A stretch of 34,194 bases of DNA from Planctomycetota bacterium. GTDB lineage: Bacteria > Planctomycetota > UBA11346. Made by a program: the position numbers and the translations under genes. The notes beneath the pieces were generated by a model. It was not told the DNA's origin, ran no database searches, and was given only the letters and a program-made list of their open reading frames with translations. Positions 15,472 to 23,323 of this stretch are shown piece by piece. The stretch lies in NCBI GenBank assembly GCA_007695355.1, contig REDX01000193.1, forward strand, positions 1-34,194. The letters are read 5' to 3'. Positions within the stretch are counted from its first letter, which is position 1; each line of letters starts with the position of its first letter.

Positions 15472-17619
15472 ATGTCGCAAACCATGATGATTGTCCCCAC
15501 CCATAGCGGCGTTGGCACCACCTCTGTTTGCCTTGGGCTGCTGCGAGCCTGCGAGCGGGCAAATCTCACGGCCACGTTTTGTAAACCCATAGCGCAGCCT
15601 GGCAGCAGTGGCGATGAACGCTCTACCAGTCTCGTGCGCCGTGCCACCTCCCTCAATCCACCCCGTCCGATACCCTTTTCTGAAGCCGAACGCCTGCTGT
15701 CCCGCGGCGACGAGCAAGTGCTCATGGAGCGGGTTGTCGAATTAGCCGGCTCCATTGGCACATCGTCGGATGTGCTCATTGTCGAAGGTCTGGTGCCAAG
15801 CAACGACTTCGTCTACGCCGATAAAATCAATGAATCGATGGCGAAGGCTCTCGATGCGCAAGTGATCCTGGTCACCGCTCCGATCGCCAAGTCCGTAAAC
15901 GTGCAAGCGGTCATAGATCATCTGACGATTACTGCCCGCGGCTATGGCGAAGGCAGTTCCCGCCGCTTGCTTGGCTGCATTGTCAACCAATGGCCTGTTT
16001 CGGTAGATGCTCAAATCCAAACTGCCGACCCCGTATTGGGCGAAATTCCCCTGGTCGATAGCTCGTTGATTGAACAGGCTGCGGCGCCCATTCGCAATGG
16101 TCTCAAGAAAGAAGGCCTATCACTAATTGGCCTCATCCCCGCTTACGGCCAGTTATCCTGGCTGCGGTCTCTAGACGTCGCTCGGCAGCTTGGGGCTCGC
16201 ATTCACACTTTGGGCGATGCCGAACAACGGCGAATCAAGGATATGCGAATCATTGCCCGTACCGTCGCCAATAGCATTGAGGCATTCGACAATGGGACCC
16301 TGATTATTACCCCAGGTGACCGAGAAGATATCCTCCTGGCGGTGACCGTTGCTACCCTTGGCGGTACGCGCTTTGCAGGTCTCTTGCTGACCGGCGGCTT
16401 TGATCCTAACCCCAAAGTCATGGAGCTATGCCAGCCAGCCTTTGATAGCGGCCTGCCGGTTTTCTTCGTCGACAGCAATTCTTTCACCAGTGCCAACCGG
16501 GTCATGAATCTCGATCTTGAACTACCAGTCGATGATGATCAGCGCACAGAGTTGGTAATGAATACGGTTGCCGGGCACATTGATCCCGAAGCCCTCACCA
16601 GTCTTTCCTGCCGGCGCAGTGAGCGCCGTCTGTCGCCACCGGCCTTTCGCCACCTGCTTATTGAGCGGGCACGGGCAGCCAAACGCTGCATTGTCTTACC
16701 AGAAGGCGATGAGCCTCGCACCCTTCGCGCCGCCGCAATCTGCGTCGAGCGGGGTATCGCGCGCTGTCTCCTGATTGGCAAACCGGAAAGCATTCATGAA
16801 GAGGCGCAGCGTAACGGCATTCATCTTCCCGAAGGTATTGGCATCATTGATCCTTCCTTAGCCATCGATCGTTACGTCGAACCCTTGGTAGAATTACGCC
16901 GCCACAAGGGCATGACGCCAGCCATTGCCCGGGATGAACTTGCTGACCATGTCATGCTGGGCACCATGATGCTTAAACTCGGTGAGGTTGATGGCCTAGT
17001 CTCCGGCGCCGTCCACACCACCGCCAATACCATTCGCCCGGCCTTACAACTGATTAAGACCGCGCCTGGATCGAGCCTGGTTTCCTCTGTCTTCTTTATG
17101 TGCCTCCCCGATCAAGTCGTGGTCTATGGCGACTGCGCGGTAAACCCAGAGCCCAGCGCAGAACAACTCGCCGACATTGCCCTACAGAGTGCTGCCAGCG
17201 CCGAGGCCTTCGGCATTCCGGCGCGAGTCGCGATGATCAGCTATTCCACCGGGGCCAGCGGCTCTGGCGCCGAGGTTGAACGGGTACGAGAGGCGACTCG
17301 CCTTGCCCGCGAGCGCCGTCCAGATCTGCTTATCGATGGGCCACTGCAGTACGATGCCGCCTCCATTGAAAGCGTGGCCCGCTCGAAGGCCCCCGATTCT
17401 CCTGTCGCCGGCCGCGCCACGGTCTTTATTTTCCCCGATCTCAATACCGGCAATACCACCTATAAAGCGGTCCAGCGATCGGCTAGCGTGGTTTCCATTG
17501 GTCCCCTGCTGCAGGGACTGGCCAAACCGGTTAATGATCTCTCCCGCGGCGCACTGGTTGAAGATATCGTCTATACCATTGCCCTTACAGCCATCCAGGC
17601 ACAGCAACTTGCGCCATAG
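15472..17619 (+). CDS. pta: Phosphate acetyltransferase Pta, three-domain form
   Basis: 715-aa long-form Pta (E. coli type), converting acetyl-CoA and phosphate to acetyl-phosphate and CoA. Domains: N-terminal BioD-like P-loop domain (PTHSGVGTTSVCLGL at about residue 9), central DRTGG domain (about 215-330, with LLTGGFDPNP), and C-terminal PTA_PTB catalytic domain (about 390-710). The catalytic part has CIVLPEGDEPRTLRAA, MMLKLGEVDGLVSGAVHTTA, YSTGASGSGAEVERV, DGPLQYDAA and FPDLNTGNTTYKAVQRSA. The start ATG 15472 is preceded by AGGAG. It follows ackA at 16 bp, so the two are co-transcribed. The 3' end faces the FtsA-like gene only 15 bp away, with no evident terminator between. In long Pta proteins the N-terminal domain is regulatory. 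Confidence 0.97.
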   Translation: MSQTMMIVPTHSGVGTTSVCLGLLRACERANLTATFCKPIAQPGSSGDERSTSLVRRATSLNPPRPIPFSEAERLLSRGDEQVLMERVVELAGSIGTSSDVLIVEGLVPSNDFVYADKINESMAKALDAQVILVTAPIAKSVNVQAVIDHLTITARGYGEGSSRRLLGCIVNQWPVSVDAQIQTADPVLGEIPLVDSSLIEQAAAPIRNGLKKEGLSLIGLIPAYGQLSWLRSLDVARQLGARIHTLGDAEQRRIKDMRIIARTVANSIEAFDNGTLIITPGDREDILLAVTVATLGGTRFAGLLLTGGFDPNPKVMELCQPAFDSGLPVFFVDSNSFTSANRVMNLDLELPVDDDQRTELVMNTVAGHIDPEALTSLSCRRSERRLSPPAFRHLLIERARAAKRCIVLPEGDEPRTLRAAAICVERGIARCLLIGKPESIHEEAQRNGIHLPEGIGIIDPSLAIDRYVEPLVELRRHKGMTPAIARDELADHVMLGTMMLKLGEVDGLVSGAVHTTANTIRPALQLIKTAPGSSLVSSVFFMCLPDQVVVYGDCAVNPEPSAEQLADIALQSAASAEAFGIPARVAMISYSTGASGSGAEVERVREATRLARERRPDLLIDGPLQYDAASIESVARSKAPDSPVAGRATVFIFPDLNTGNTTYKAVQRSASVVSIGPLLQGLAKPVNDLSRGALVEDIVYTIALTAIQAQQLAP

Positions 17620-17634
17620 GAGAGTCCAAGGGAG

Positions 17635-18870
17635 TCAGGTTAAAGGCGTTGCCAGCCAGGAAAATATTCCGCCGGCTGCCGAAGCCACTTGGCGGAAGCT
17701 TGAAGAGGCGTCTCGCTGGGCAATCTGACGGCGTCGCTCATCGGCGGCCGCGCGCACCAAGCCCACGGTCATCGCCGAAGCGATTTCGTTGGCCGGATCG
17801 CGATCTGCCTGTTTGGTGCCTAACACCGTTTCCATGGCGAAGATTTCCTTGACCAATCCGGTAAGCCCACCGAGGGCGGCAGCGCGGCCAAAGCAGTGCA
17901 CGCGGCCGGTATGCGACAAGAATTCGTGGTCTTTGAGATAGTTGCAACGATCACGCAAAAATTGCCGGAGCAGGCTCGCGCAAACCATCGCCGCGGGGCC
18001 AAGGTGTCGGCTGTTTTCCTGCACCTCGCGCCATAAATAGGTTTGTCCGAAGTCCCGTTCTTCACCGCCGCCATGCACTGATAGATCCACTTGGCGTTTC
18101 AATGCCTCAGCGCGCTCGCTAGAAATCTTTAAGCTTTCGGCCACTGCCTCGGTGAGGTCGTCTCCGCCGAAGCGATTGGTCTCAAGATGAATGAGTCGCC
18201 CTTTGCGATGGACCATCAGGGACGTGTGACGGGCCCCGAAATCCAATAAAACCGTGCTTCCTCGGCGCGGCAGCTGTCCGCTCACTGCACGATACAACCC
18301 CACTGGTGGTGCAATCATACCCTCCAGGGTGAGATCGAGTTCGGCCAGCATGGCATCCATAGCGTCATAGACATCGCGCTCGGCGGTCACCAGCATTACG
18401 CCACAGCGCAGTTGACTCCCGCGCTGTCCGATTGGATTCTCAACTTCATAGTTGCCATCCTCACCGCGGACTTCCCACAAGGGCTGCAGGGCATGAAGAT
18501 CGGTGCGGTTGGTGCCGATGGCCTGTTTACAGGCGCGCAATAAGGCGAGATCACGGTCTTCGCGGGTGAGCAGCATAGGATGCCCAAGATCGACAAAGGC
18601 CGAAGCCCAATTCGCGCGCAAGCTGGTGTCCGACATGCTGACAAACACCGAATACGGCATAACTCCAGCGCTTTCGCTGGCCATGCCCAAGACCTCGCTT
18701 AAAGCCTGAAGCTGCCCAGAGTAGTCAAGTTCTACCCATCGGCAGGGCAGGGAGCGACTGGCGACTATACGCTCGGCGCCACCGGACTGCATCCAAGCAA
18801 CGGTTGCGGTGAGTCGCCGCGAACCGATGCCAACAACCACTAGACAATCTTTCGGCGAACGTGCGGCCAT
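17635..18870 (-). CDS. Divergent FtsA-like actin-family protein
   Basis: 411 aa from the chosen ATG. The body follows the FtsA pattern: a beta strand VVVGIGSRRLTATVAW, an SHS2-like insert with LLTREDRDLALLRACKQAIG, ENPIGQRGSQLRCGVMLVTA (FtsA: NPIGM.G..L...VH.VTA), then VLLDFGARHTSLMVHRKGRL and NRFGGDDLTEAVAESL. The C-terminus GGIFSWLATPLT resembles the FtsA membrane-targeting amphipathic helix. The nucleotide-binding motifs are degraded: phosphate-1 lacks its Asp (VGIGS for DIGTS), phosphate-2 is DFGARHTS for DIGGGTT, and the adenosine motif is CFGRAAALGGL. No ftsZ or ftsQ lies nearby. The frame is open upstream to GTG 19158, crossing a 10-G tract, so the true start is uncertain. PilM is the main alternative; the NPIG block favours FtsA. 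Confidence 0.72.
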   Translation of the reverse strand: MAARSPKDCLVVVGIGSRRLTATVAWMQSGGAERIVASRSLPCRWVELDYSGQLQALSEVLGMASESAGVMPYSVFVSMSDTSLRANWASAFVDLGHPMLLTREDRDLALLRACKQAIGTNRTDLHALQPLWEVRGEDGNYEVENPIGQRGSQLRCGVMLVTAERDVYDAMDAMLAELDLTLEGMIAPPVGLYRAVSGQLPRRGSTVLLDFGARHTSLMVHRKGRLIHLETNRFGGDDLTEAVAESLKISSERAEALKRQVDLSVHGGGEERDFGQTYLWREVQENSRHLGPAAMVCASLLRQFLRDRCNYLKDHEFLSHTGRVHCFGRAAALGGLTGLVKEIFAMETVLGTKQADRDPANEIASAMTVGLVRAAADERRRQIAQRDASSSFRQVASAAGGIFSWLATPLT

Positions 18871-19194
18871 GAGCGAAATATGGCGACCGGGCCAAGGACT
18901 CAAGAGCCACCGTCGCGTCGAGCGCCGGATACATCCCCTGCTAGCCATGTGATTTTCAGGGGGGGGGGATTTCTTGGCTTGAGGATTGAGAACATCACTA
19001 GAAGGATGAAAATTGCACATATCGACGCGATCGTCGGAGAAGCTGCGCTTCGCAGGCAGCCATCCATTGCTGGCAATCGAGCAACGCACCTCCACGGTGG
19101 AGAAATGTAAGGTAAAACTGTCCTCTCGACGCGGGACCACAAGGGTCTCATAATTCACTCCCTACAGCGCCGATGCTGATGAAAGGAGATCCCT
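18871..19194. other. Divergent intergenic region with G10 tract
   Basis: 324 bp between the FtsA-like gene and the ThuA-like gene. It should hold both promoters; I could not identify convincing boxes. It contains a run of ten G (18959-18968) on the plus strand. On the minus strand two frames remain open through it: the FtsA frame (open to GTG 19158) and a +1 frame starting at ATG 19151 behind AGGGAG, which stops at 18900 and encodes an 83-residue peptide with one hydrophobic segment. The ThuA Shine-Dalgarno (AAAGGAG, about 19180) is at the right end. Confidence 0.5.
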
Positions 19195-19860
19195 ATGCCC
19201 ACGGCACTACTCTTTTGGGGAGGCTGGAATGGTCATGAACCCCAAGCTTGCGCCCATTTATTCGCCTCGCTCTTGGAGGCCGACGGATTCAAGGTGCGCG
19301 TATTTGACCACCTGGACTGCCTGCTTGATGCCTCGGCAATGGCCAATCTCGATCTCATTGTCCCCCTCTGGACCATGGGTGAAATATCCAAGGAACAAAG
19401 CCAGGCCCTGCGCGCAGCGGTGCGCGATGGCGTCGGCCTGGGGGGCTGGCACGGCGGCATGTGCGATGCTTTCCGCCAGGACGTGGACTATCAGTTTATG
19501 ACCGGTGGCCAGTGGGTGCAGCATCCTGGTGGCATCATTCCCTATTCGGTGCAGATCTGCGACCGCTCCCATCCGATTACCAAGGGCATCGAGGATTTTT
19601 CCCTGGTTTCCGAGCAGTACTATATGCACTGCGATCCGGGCAATCGGGTACTGGCCACCACCACTTTCGCCGGTGACCAAGAGGGCATAGACTGGATCCG
19701 TGGGGTTGAAATGCCCGTCGCCTGGACTAAGGCCTATGCCGCCGGTCGCGTATTCTACGCCAGCGTTGGCCATGTGCGCGCGGATTTCGATGTGCCCGGC
19801 GCGCAGCGTCTGGTGCATCAGGGCCTGCGCTGGGCGGCCGGATTAGAGGAACCGCTATGA
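19195..19860 (+). CDS. ThuA-domain protein
   Basis: 221-aa cytoplasmic protein of the ThuA family (PF06283, class I glutamine amidotransferase-like fold). Features: ALLFWGGWNGHEPQACAH at the N-terminus, LIVPLWTMGEISKEQ, GVGLGGWHGGMCDAF (the family G.HG turn), RSHPITKGIEDF, and the C-terminal GRVFYASVGH. ThuA family members act in sugar catabolism; some take part in keto-sugar metabolism with Gfo/Idh/MocA dehydrogenases. The start ATG 19195 has a strong AGGAG. Its stop overlaps the next ATG (ATGA), so it is translationally coupled to the oxidoreductase. The substrate is unknown. Confidence 0.88.
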   Translation: MPTALLFWGGWNGHEPQACAHLFASLLEADGFKVRVFDHLDCLLDASAMANLDLIVPLWTMGEISKEQSQALRAAVRDGVGLGGWHGGMCDAFRQDVDYQFMTGGQWVQHPGGIIPYSVQICDRSHPITKGIEDFSLVSEQYYMHCDPGNRVLATTTFAGDQEGIDWIRGVEMPVAWTKAYAAGRVFYASVGHVRADFDVPGAQRLVHQGLRWAAGLEEPL

Positions 19861-20981
19861 GCGCCCCCCTTCGTATTGGCATTATCGGCTGCGGCGACAT
19901 TGCGCGCAAAGCCTATATTCCCGGCATTCGCAGTTATGACAATTTGCAACTCATGGCCGTCGCCGATATTGACCTCGCCCGCGCCCAGTCCCTGGCCGCT
20001 GAAGCCGAGATCGCCATTGGCTGCGGGGTTGATCAACTCCTCGCCCGTGACGATATCGACCTCGTGGTCAATCTCACCATCCCCATCGCCCATGCCGCGG
20101 TGGACCGGCAGATCCTTGAGGCGGGCAAACACGCCTACGCTGAAAAGCCCCTGGCGGTGAGCGCCGCCGAAGCCGCGCCGGTGCTAGCCCTGGCCGAGCA
20201 GCGGGGCCTGCGCCTGGGCAGTGCCCCCGACACCGTGCTTGGGGCCGGCATACAGGGGGCGCGACGCCTACTTGATGCCGGAGCCATTGGCGAACCCCTG
20301 TCATTTACCGCCTGCATGGCCTGCCCGGGGCACGAAAGTTGGCACCCGGCGCCGGAGTTTTACTACGATGCCGGCGGCGGTCCCCTCTACGATATGGGAC
20401 CCTACTATCTTTCGGCCCTGGTTACCCTGCTTGGCCCGGTGGCCGAGGTTTGCGCCCTAAGCAGTCGCGGCTGGGATGAGCGCCTCATCACCTCGCAGCC
20501 GAAAGCGGGCAGCCGCTGCCCAGTGCGTATCGACACCCACATCAATGCCAGCCTGCGCTTCGCCAATGGCGTCATTGGCAGTTTAATTATGAGTTTCGAT
20601 ACCTGGCGTCACAATATGCCTAAAATAGAACTCCATGGTCGTGAGGGCAGTATGGCGGTGCCAGACCCCAATAGCTTTGGCGGCCCCCTGCTGCTCAATA
20701 CCCGTTCCCAACCTGAATGGCACGAACAAGAACTCCTGCACCCCAAGGGTCGCCGCGGTCTGGGCATTGCTGATCTCGCCGCGGCCCTGGTCGCAGGGCG
20801 CCCCCATCGCAGCGACGCGCGCATGGCTAACCACATCCAAGAGGTCATGGACGCCATTCACGCCTGCGGCAGCAGCGGTGGCTCCCGCAGCATCTCCAGC
20901 AGCTGTCAGCGCCCCGAGGCCCTGGCCGTGGATGAACCTTGGCGCAGCGATCACGACAGCGCGGCCGCCAGCGGAAGCTGA
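19857..20981 (+). CDS. Gfo/Idh/MocA family oxidoreductase
   Basis: 374-aa NAD(P)-dependent sugar or polyol dehydrogenase family protein. N-terminal Rossmann motif IGIIGCGDIARKAYIPGI, the acidic strand-2 end AVADIDLARA, the NLTIP segment, and the family hallmark AEKPLAVSAAEA with catalytic Lys are visible. The C-terminal GFO_IDH_MocA_C-like part has YYDAGGGPLYDMGPYYLSAL, with the usual G.L.D.G.Y pattern. ATG 19857 overlaps the ThuA stop, and the pairing supports joint action on the same keto-sugar or inositol-like substrate (inference). The last 40 residues (SSGGSRSISSSCQRPEAL onward) are Ser-rich and end in an unusual DSAAASGS tail. A 307-bp gap with a palindromic repeat follows. Confidence 0.88.
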   Translation: MSAPLRIGIIGCGDIARKAYIPGIRSYDNLQLMAVADIDLARAQSLAAEAEIAIGCGVDQLLARDDIDLVVNLTIPIAHAAVDRQILEAGKHAYAEKPLAVSAAEAAPVLALAEQRGLRLGSAPDTVLGAGIQGARRLLDAGAIGEPLSFTACMACPGHESWHPAPEFYYDAGGGPLYDMGPYYLSALVTLLGPVAEVCALSSRGWDERLITSQPKAGSRCPVRIDTHINASLRFANGVIGSLIMSFDTWRHNMPKIELHGREGSMAVPDPNSFGGPLLLNTRSQPEWHEQELLHPKGRRGLGIADLAAALVAGRPHRSDARMANHIQEVMDAIHACGSSGGSRSISSSCQRPEALAVDEPWRSDHDSAAASGS

Positions 20982-21051
20982 AGCAGGCGCAGCGGGGTGG
21001 TTTTGGCCGACACATCAGGAGGACTGCGATCCCAACTGCAAGCCAGCGTTA

Positions 21052-21219
21052 CCCCGGCTTTCTGACCAGGGCGGCGCAAAGCTTGTCCCCGGGAGCGCAA
21101 ATCTCCAGATCAGCCAGCAAAAAAGGCCCGAAAGGGGTGTTTTTTGCGCTAAAAGCATGCCCGGCAAAGCGGGCATTCCTTTTCCAGACAAGCTTTGCGC
21201 CGCCCCGACTTTCTGACAA
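21052..21219. repeat. Composite palindromic element, copy B
   Basis: A perfect 19-bp inverted repeat, GGGCGGCGCAAAGCTTGTC at 21069-21087 and its reverse complement at 21187-21205, bounds about 100 bp of internal sequence. Inside are two further hairpins: GCAAAAAA/TTTTTTGC (21117-21124 with 21140-21147) and ATGCCCG/CGGGCAT (21157-21163 with 21170-21176), the latter followed by TCCTTTTCC. The element is flanked by imperfect 17-bp direct repeats, CCCCGGCTTTCTGACCA (21052-21068) and CCCCGACTTTCTGACAA (21203-21219), 15 of 17 identical. No open reading frame or transposase is present, so it is either a MITE-like element or an enlarged REP/BIME-like palindrome. Confidence 0.85.
21157..21176 (+). terminator. 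Terminator-like hairpin inside copy B
   Basis: ATGCCCG-GCAAAG-CGGGCAT forms a perfect 7-bp, GC-rich stem with a 6-base loop and is followed by TCCTTTTCC. It could end the ThuA-MocA transcript 175 bp downstream of the stop and insulate carA. The trailing T-run is short and broken, so efficiency is doubtful. Confidence 0.4.
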
Positions 21220-21288
21220 GCCCTCCCTTGCCCCTAAGCCGGGCCCTCTAGCATCCGCCCAGCAATCTCAAACAGGGGGTGATCCACC

Positions 21289-22416
21289 ATGACGCAAGCC
21301 CGTCTCGTTCTCTCCGATGGCACCATTTTCCGCGGCCTTGCGGTTGGGCATCTCGGCACCGTTGAAGGCGAAGCCGTCTTCAATACGGGCATGACCGGCT
21401 ATCAAGAAGTCCTCACCGATCCCAGTTACCGCGGGCAAATTGTCGCCATGACCTATCCCGAGATCGGCAATTACGGTATCTGCCTGGATGACATGGAATC
21501 CCCTTCCTGCCAATTGGCCGGCTTTGTCATGCGCTCTTGCGCCCCTCTGCATTCCAATTTCCGTGCCACCATGAGTTTGCCTGATTTCCTCCGCCAGCAG
21601 CGGGTGGTGGGCATTGAGGGCATTGATACCCGCATGCTGACCAAGCGCCTGCGCGAAACCGGCGCCATGCCGGCGGTGCTGTCGACACAAGACTTCAGCG
21701 ATGCCGAATTACAGGCCCGCGCCACCAGCGCCCGCGATATGAAGGGCCAGGATCTCGCCACCACCGCCGGTTGCAGCGCGGTGAGTTCTTGGGAAGAGGC
21801 CTGCGATCCTGCCCGCTTCGGCCAAACCGTTACTTGGCCAACGGTGGACGCCCACATCGTCGCCATCGATCTGGGCATGAAACAAAATATCCTGCGCCTC
21901 CTCAAATCCTGTGGCTTTCGCATTACCGTGGTGCCGGCGAATACCAGCGCTGGCGATATTCTCAACCTAAAGCCGGAAGGAATTTTTATCTCTAATGGCC
22001 CTGGCGATCCTGCAGCGGTGGCCTCTACCACTACGGTGATCAAAGACCTCATTGAGAGCGGAGTGCCCATCTTTGGCATTTGCCTCGGCCACCAATTGAT
22101 CGCTCGCGCCCTTGGCGCGCAAACCTTTAAGCTGAAATTTGGCCACCGCGGCTCGAACCACCCGATTAAAAACCTTGAAACCGGATCCGTGGAAATCGCC
22201 TCCCACAACCACGGTTTTGCCGTGGATCCCGAGAGCTTGCCTGAGGGTGTGGTAATGACCCACCTCAACCTCAATGACCACACCTGTGCCGGCCTGCGCC
22301 ATCTGCATAAGCCGGTATTTAGCGTGCAGTACCACCCCGAAGCCTGCCCAGGTCCCTCCGATCCGCTCTACCTCTTCAAGCAGTTTGCGGACCTGGTAAC
22401 CGGGTGCCGGGCCTAG
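21289..22416 (+). CDS. carA: Carbamoyl-phosphate synthase small subunit CarA
   Basis: 375-aa glutaminase subunit that hydrolyses glutamine and passes ammonia to CarB for carbamoyl phosphate synthesis (pyrimidine and arginine pathways). N-terminal CPSase_sm_chain domain: ARLVLSDGTIFRG, EAVFNTGMTGYQEVLTDPSY, GIEGIDTRMLTKRLRE. C-terminal class I glutamine amidotransferase domain: VVAIDLGMKQNILR-like strand (seen as IVAIDLGMKQNILR), FISNGPGDPA, catalytic Cys in IFGICLGHQL, and the His-Glu pair in QYHPEACPGPSD. The length is normal and the catalytic triad intact. carB is not adjacent. A gene of unknown function begins inside its last 13 bases. The start ATG 21289 follows a G-rich Shine-Dalgarno-like stretch. 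Confidence 0.96.
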   Translation: MTQARLVLSDGTIFRGLAVGHLGTVEGEAVFNTGMTGYQEVLTDPSYRGQIVAMTYPEIGNYGICLDDMESPSCQLAGFVMRSCAPLHSNFRATMSLPDFLRQQRVVGIEGIDTRMLTKRLRETGAMPAVLSTQDFSDAELQARATSARDMKGQDLATTAGCSAVSSWEEACDPARFGQTVTWPTVDAHIVAIDLGMKQNILRLLKSCGFRITVVPANTSAGDILNLKPEGIFISNGPGDPAAVASTTTVIKDLIESGVPIFGICLGHQLIARALGAQTFKLKFGHRGSNHPIKNLETGSVEIASHNHGFAVDPESLPEGVVMTHLNLNDHTCAGLRHLHKPVFSVQYHPEACPGPSDPLYLFKQFADLVTGCRA

Positions 22417-23183
22417 AGCCGCCACCCTGCCCCTTTATCTGGGAGGGCGGCGTCGATGGCGGCCGCCTGCAGGTGCGGATGGGGGAGGAAACTGAAACCC
22501 TCGTACATGCCTCGGCAATGGCGGAATTCCTCAGCCAACAGCGGCTGGTCGGCGCTGGTCGCATGGCCATCCTCTGCGCCATGGCGGCAGTGCGTCAGAC
22601 CTGGGAATACAGCCAGAGACATGGTCGCTGCGATGGCGAGAGGATTGCTGATCACCTCGCCGATAGCTGCCGAACTTGGCTCAGCAACTTTCCCCACCTG
22701 ATGGCCCTGCGCACTATGAGCAGCGCCCTACGCGATTGCGCCGAAGACCACCTCCACCGCCTTTCGGGAGGCGAATTAGCTGCCCGCCTGATTATGGAAG
22801 GCCGGCGGCTCATGAACCAGTGGTGGCAGCAATTGCTCGCCATGCATGCCCACCTGCCCCGCCTCCAACCCCTGCGCGCCTGCCAGGATGGGCTGCTAGA
22901 CCCCCTCCTCGCCGAGGCGGCCACCGAAGCGACGGCAGAGGCCCGTATACTGCTGCCTTGCAGCGCCTGCAGCCAAGCCACCGCCCAGCTCAGTCCCCAG
23001 GTGTTGACAGCCATGGCCAGCGAAGCGCCCAAGCGCTTAATCCTCGTGGTTGAACCTGGTCAGGTTGCCCCAGGCCCGCTGTCCCATGCCCTGCCCCAGG
23101 GCGTCGCCTTCCTTAGTCCCAGCGGAATTAGCCACAACGGCCCCTCGTGCGAGGGCGAAGCTTGGCAGGGCAGCCTACTCTAA
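22404..23183 (+). CDS. Orphan protein downstream of carA
   Basis: 259 aa from GTG 22404, which overlaps carA by 13 bp; alternatives are GTG 22473 or ATG 22479, near a GCAGGTGCGG stretch. I do not recognise it with confidence. The first two thirds are helical and rich in Ala, Arg and His (SQQRLVGAGRMAILCAMAAV, LSGGELAARLIMEGRRLMNQ). The last third alternates strand-like and loop segments (RILLPCSACSQATAQL, KRLILVVEPGQVAPGPLSHA, GVAFLSPSG), suggesting a small Rossmann-like lobe. That two-lobed layout is loosely like eIF-2B/MtnA-type proteins, but no catalytic motif is present. There is no signal peptide or membrane segment. Six or more Cys include a CSAC pair. It is probably transcribed with carA. 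Confidence 0.6.
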   Translation: MPGLEPPPCPFIWEGGVDGGRLQVRMGEETETLVHASAMAEFLSQQRLVGAGRMAILCAMAAVRQTWEYSQRHGRCDGERIADHLADSCRTWLSNFPHLMALRTMSSALRDCAEDHLHRLSGGELAARLIMEGRRLMNQWWQQLLAMHAHLPRLQPLRACQDGLLDPLLAEAATEATAEARILLPCSACSQATAQLSPQVLTAMASEAPKRLILVVEPGQVAPGPLSHALPQGVAFLSPSGISHNGPSCEGEAWQGSLL

Positions 23184-23200
23184 GCGCTCAGCGACAGGCT

Positions 23201-23220
23201 GACGCAAAGCTTGCCCCCGG
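23201..23220. repeat. Solitary half of the palindromic repeat, copy C
   Basis: GACGCAAAGCTTGCCCCCGG matches the left arms at 14163 (GGACGCAAAGCTTGTCC) and 21069 (GCGCAAAGCTTGTCCCCGG) with one or two changes. I see no matching right arm in the next 120 bases, so this looks like a decayed or partial copy. It lies 18 bp after the stop of the orphan gene. Confidence 0.55.
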
Positions 23221-23323
23221 AATCTCAGCCTGCGCCATGTCGCGTTTAATGTCTGCCAAGGCCACGGATGGGGAGCCGAACACGGCACCTTGGCCAAAGG
23301 CCAATCATTGACAACATGGGGCT

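Larger units (their letters stand above)
20982..21288. other. Intergenic region carrying composite repeat
   Basis: 307 bp with no gene that I can support. Most of it is the palindromic element (21052-21219) described separately. The remainder includes the carA leader with a CAGGGGG stretch 8-14 bases before the carA ATG. Open frames crossing this region translate the repeat (for example a peptide containing KACPAKRAFLFQTSFA) and resemble the equivalent antisense translation of the copy near 14200, as expected for repeated DNA rather than a protein. Confidence 0.6.

Noticed and set aside
18900-19151. 83-codon minus-strand frame with a good AGGGAG and one hydrophobic segment
   Set aside because: Not listed as a gene because it has no homology, overlaps the FtsA-like frame and crosses the G10 tract; kept only as part of the slippage finding.
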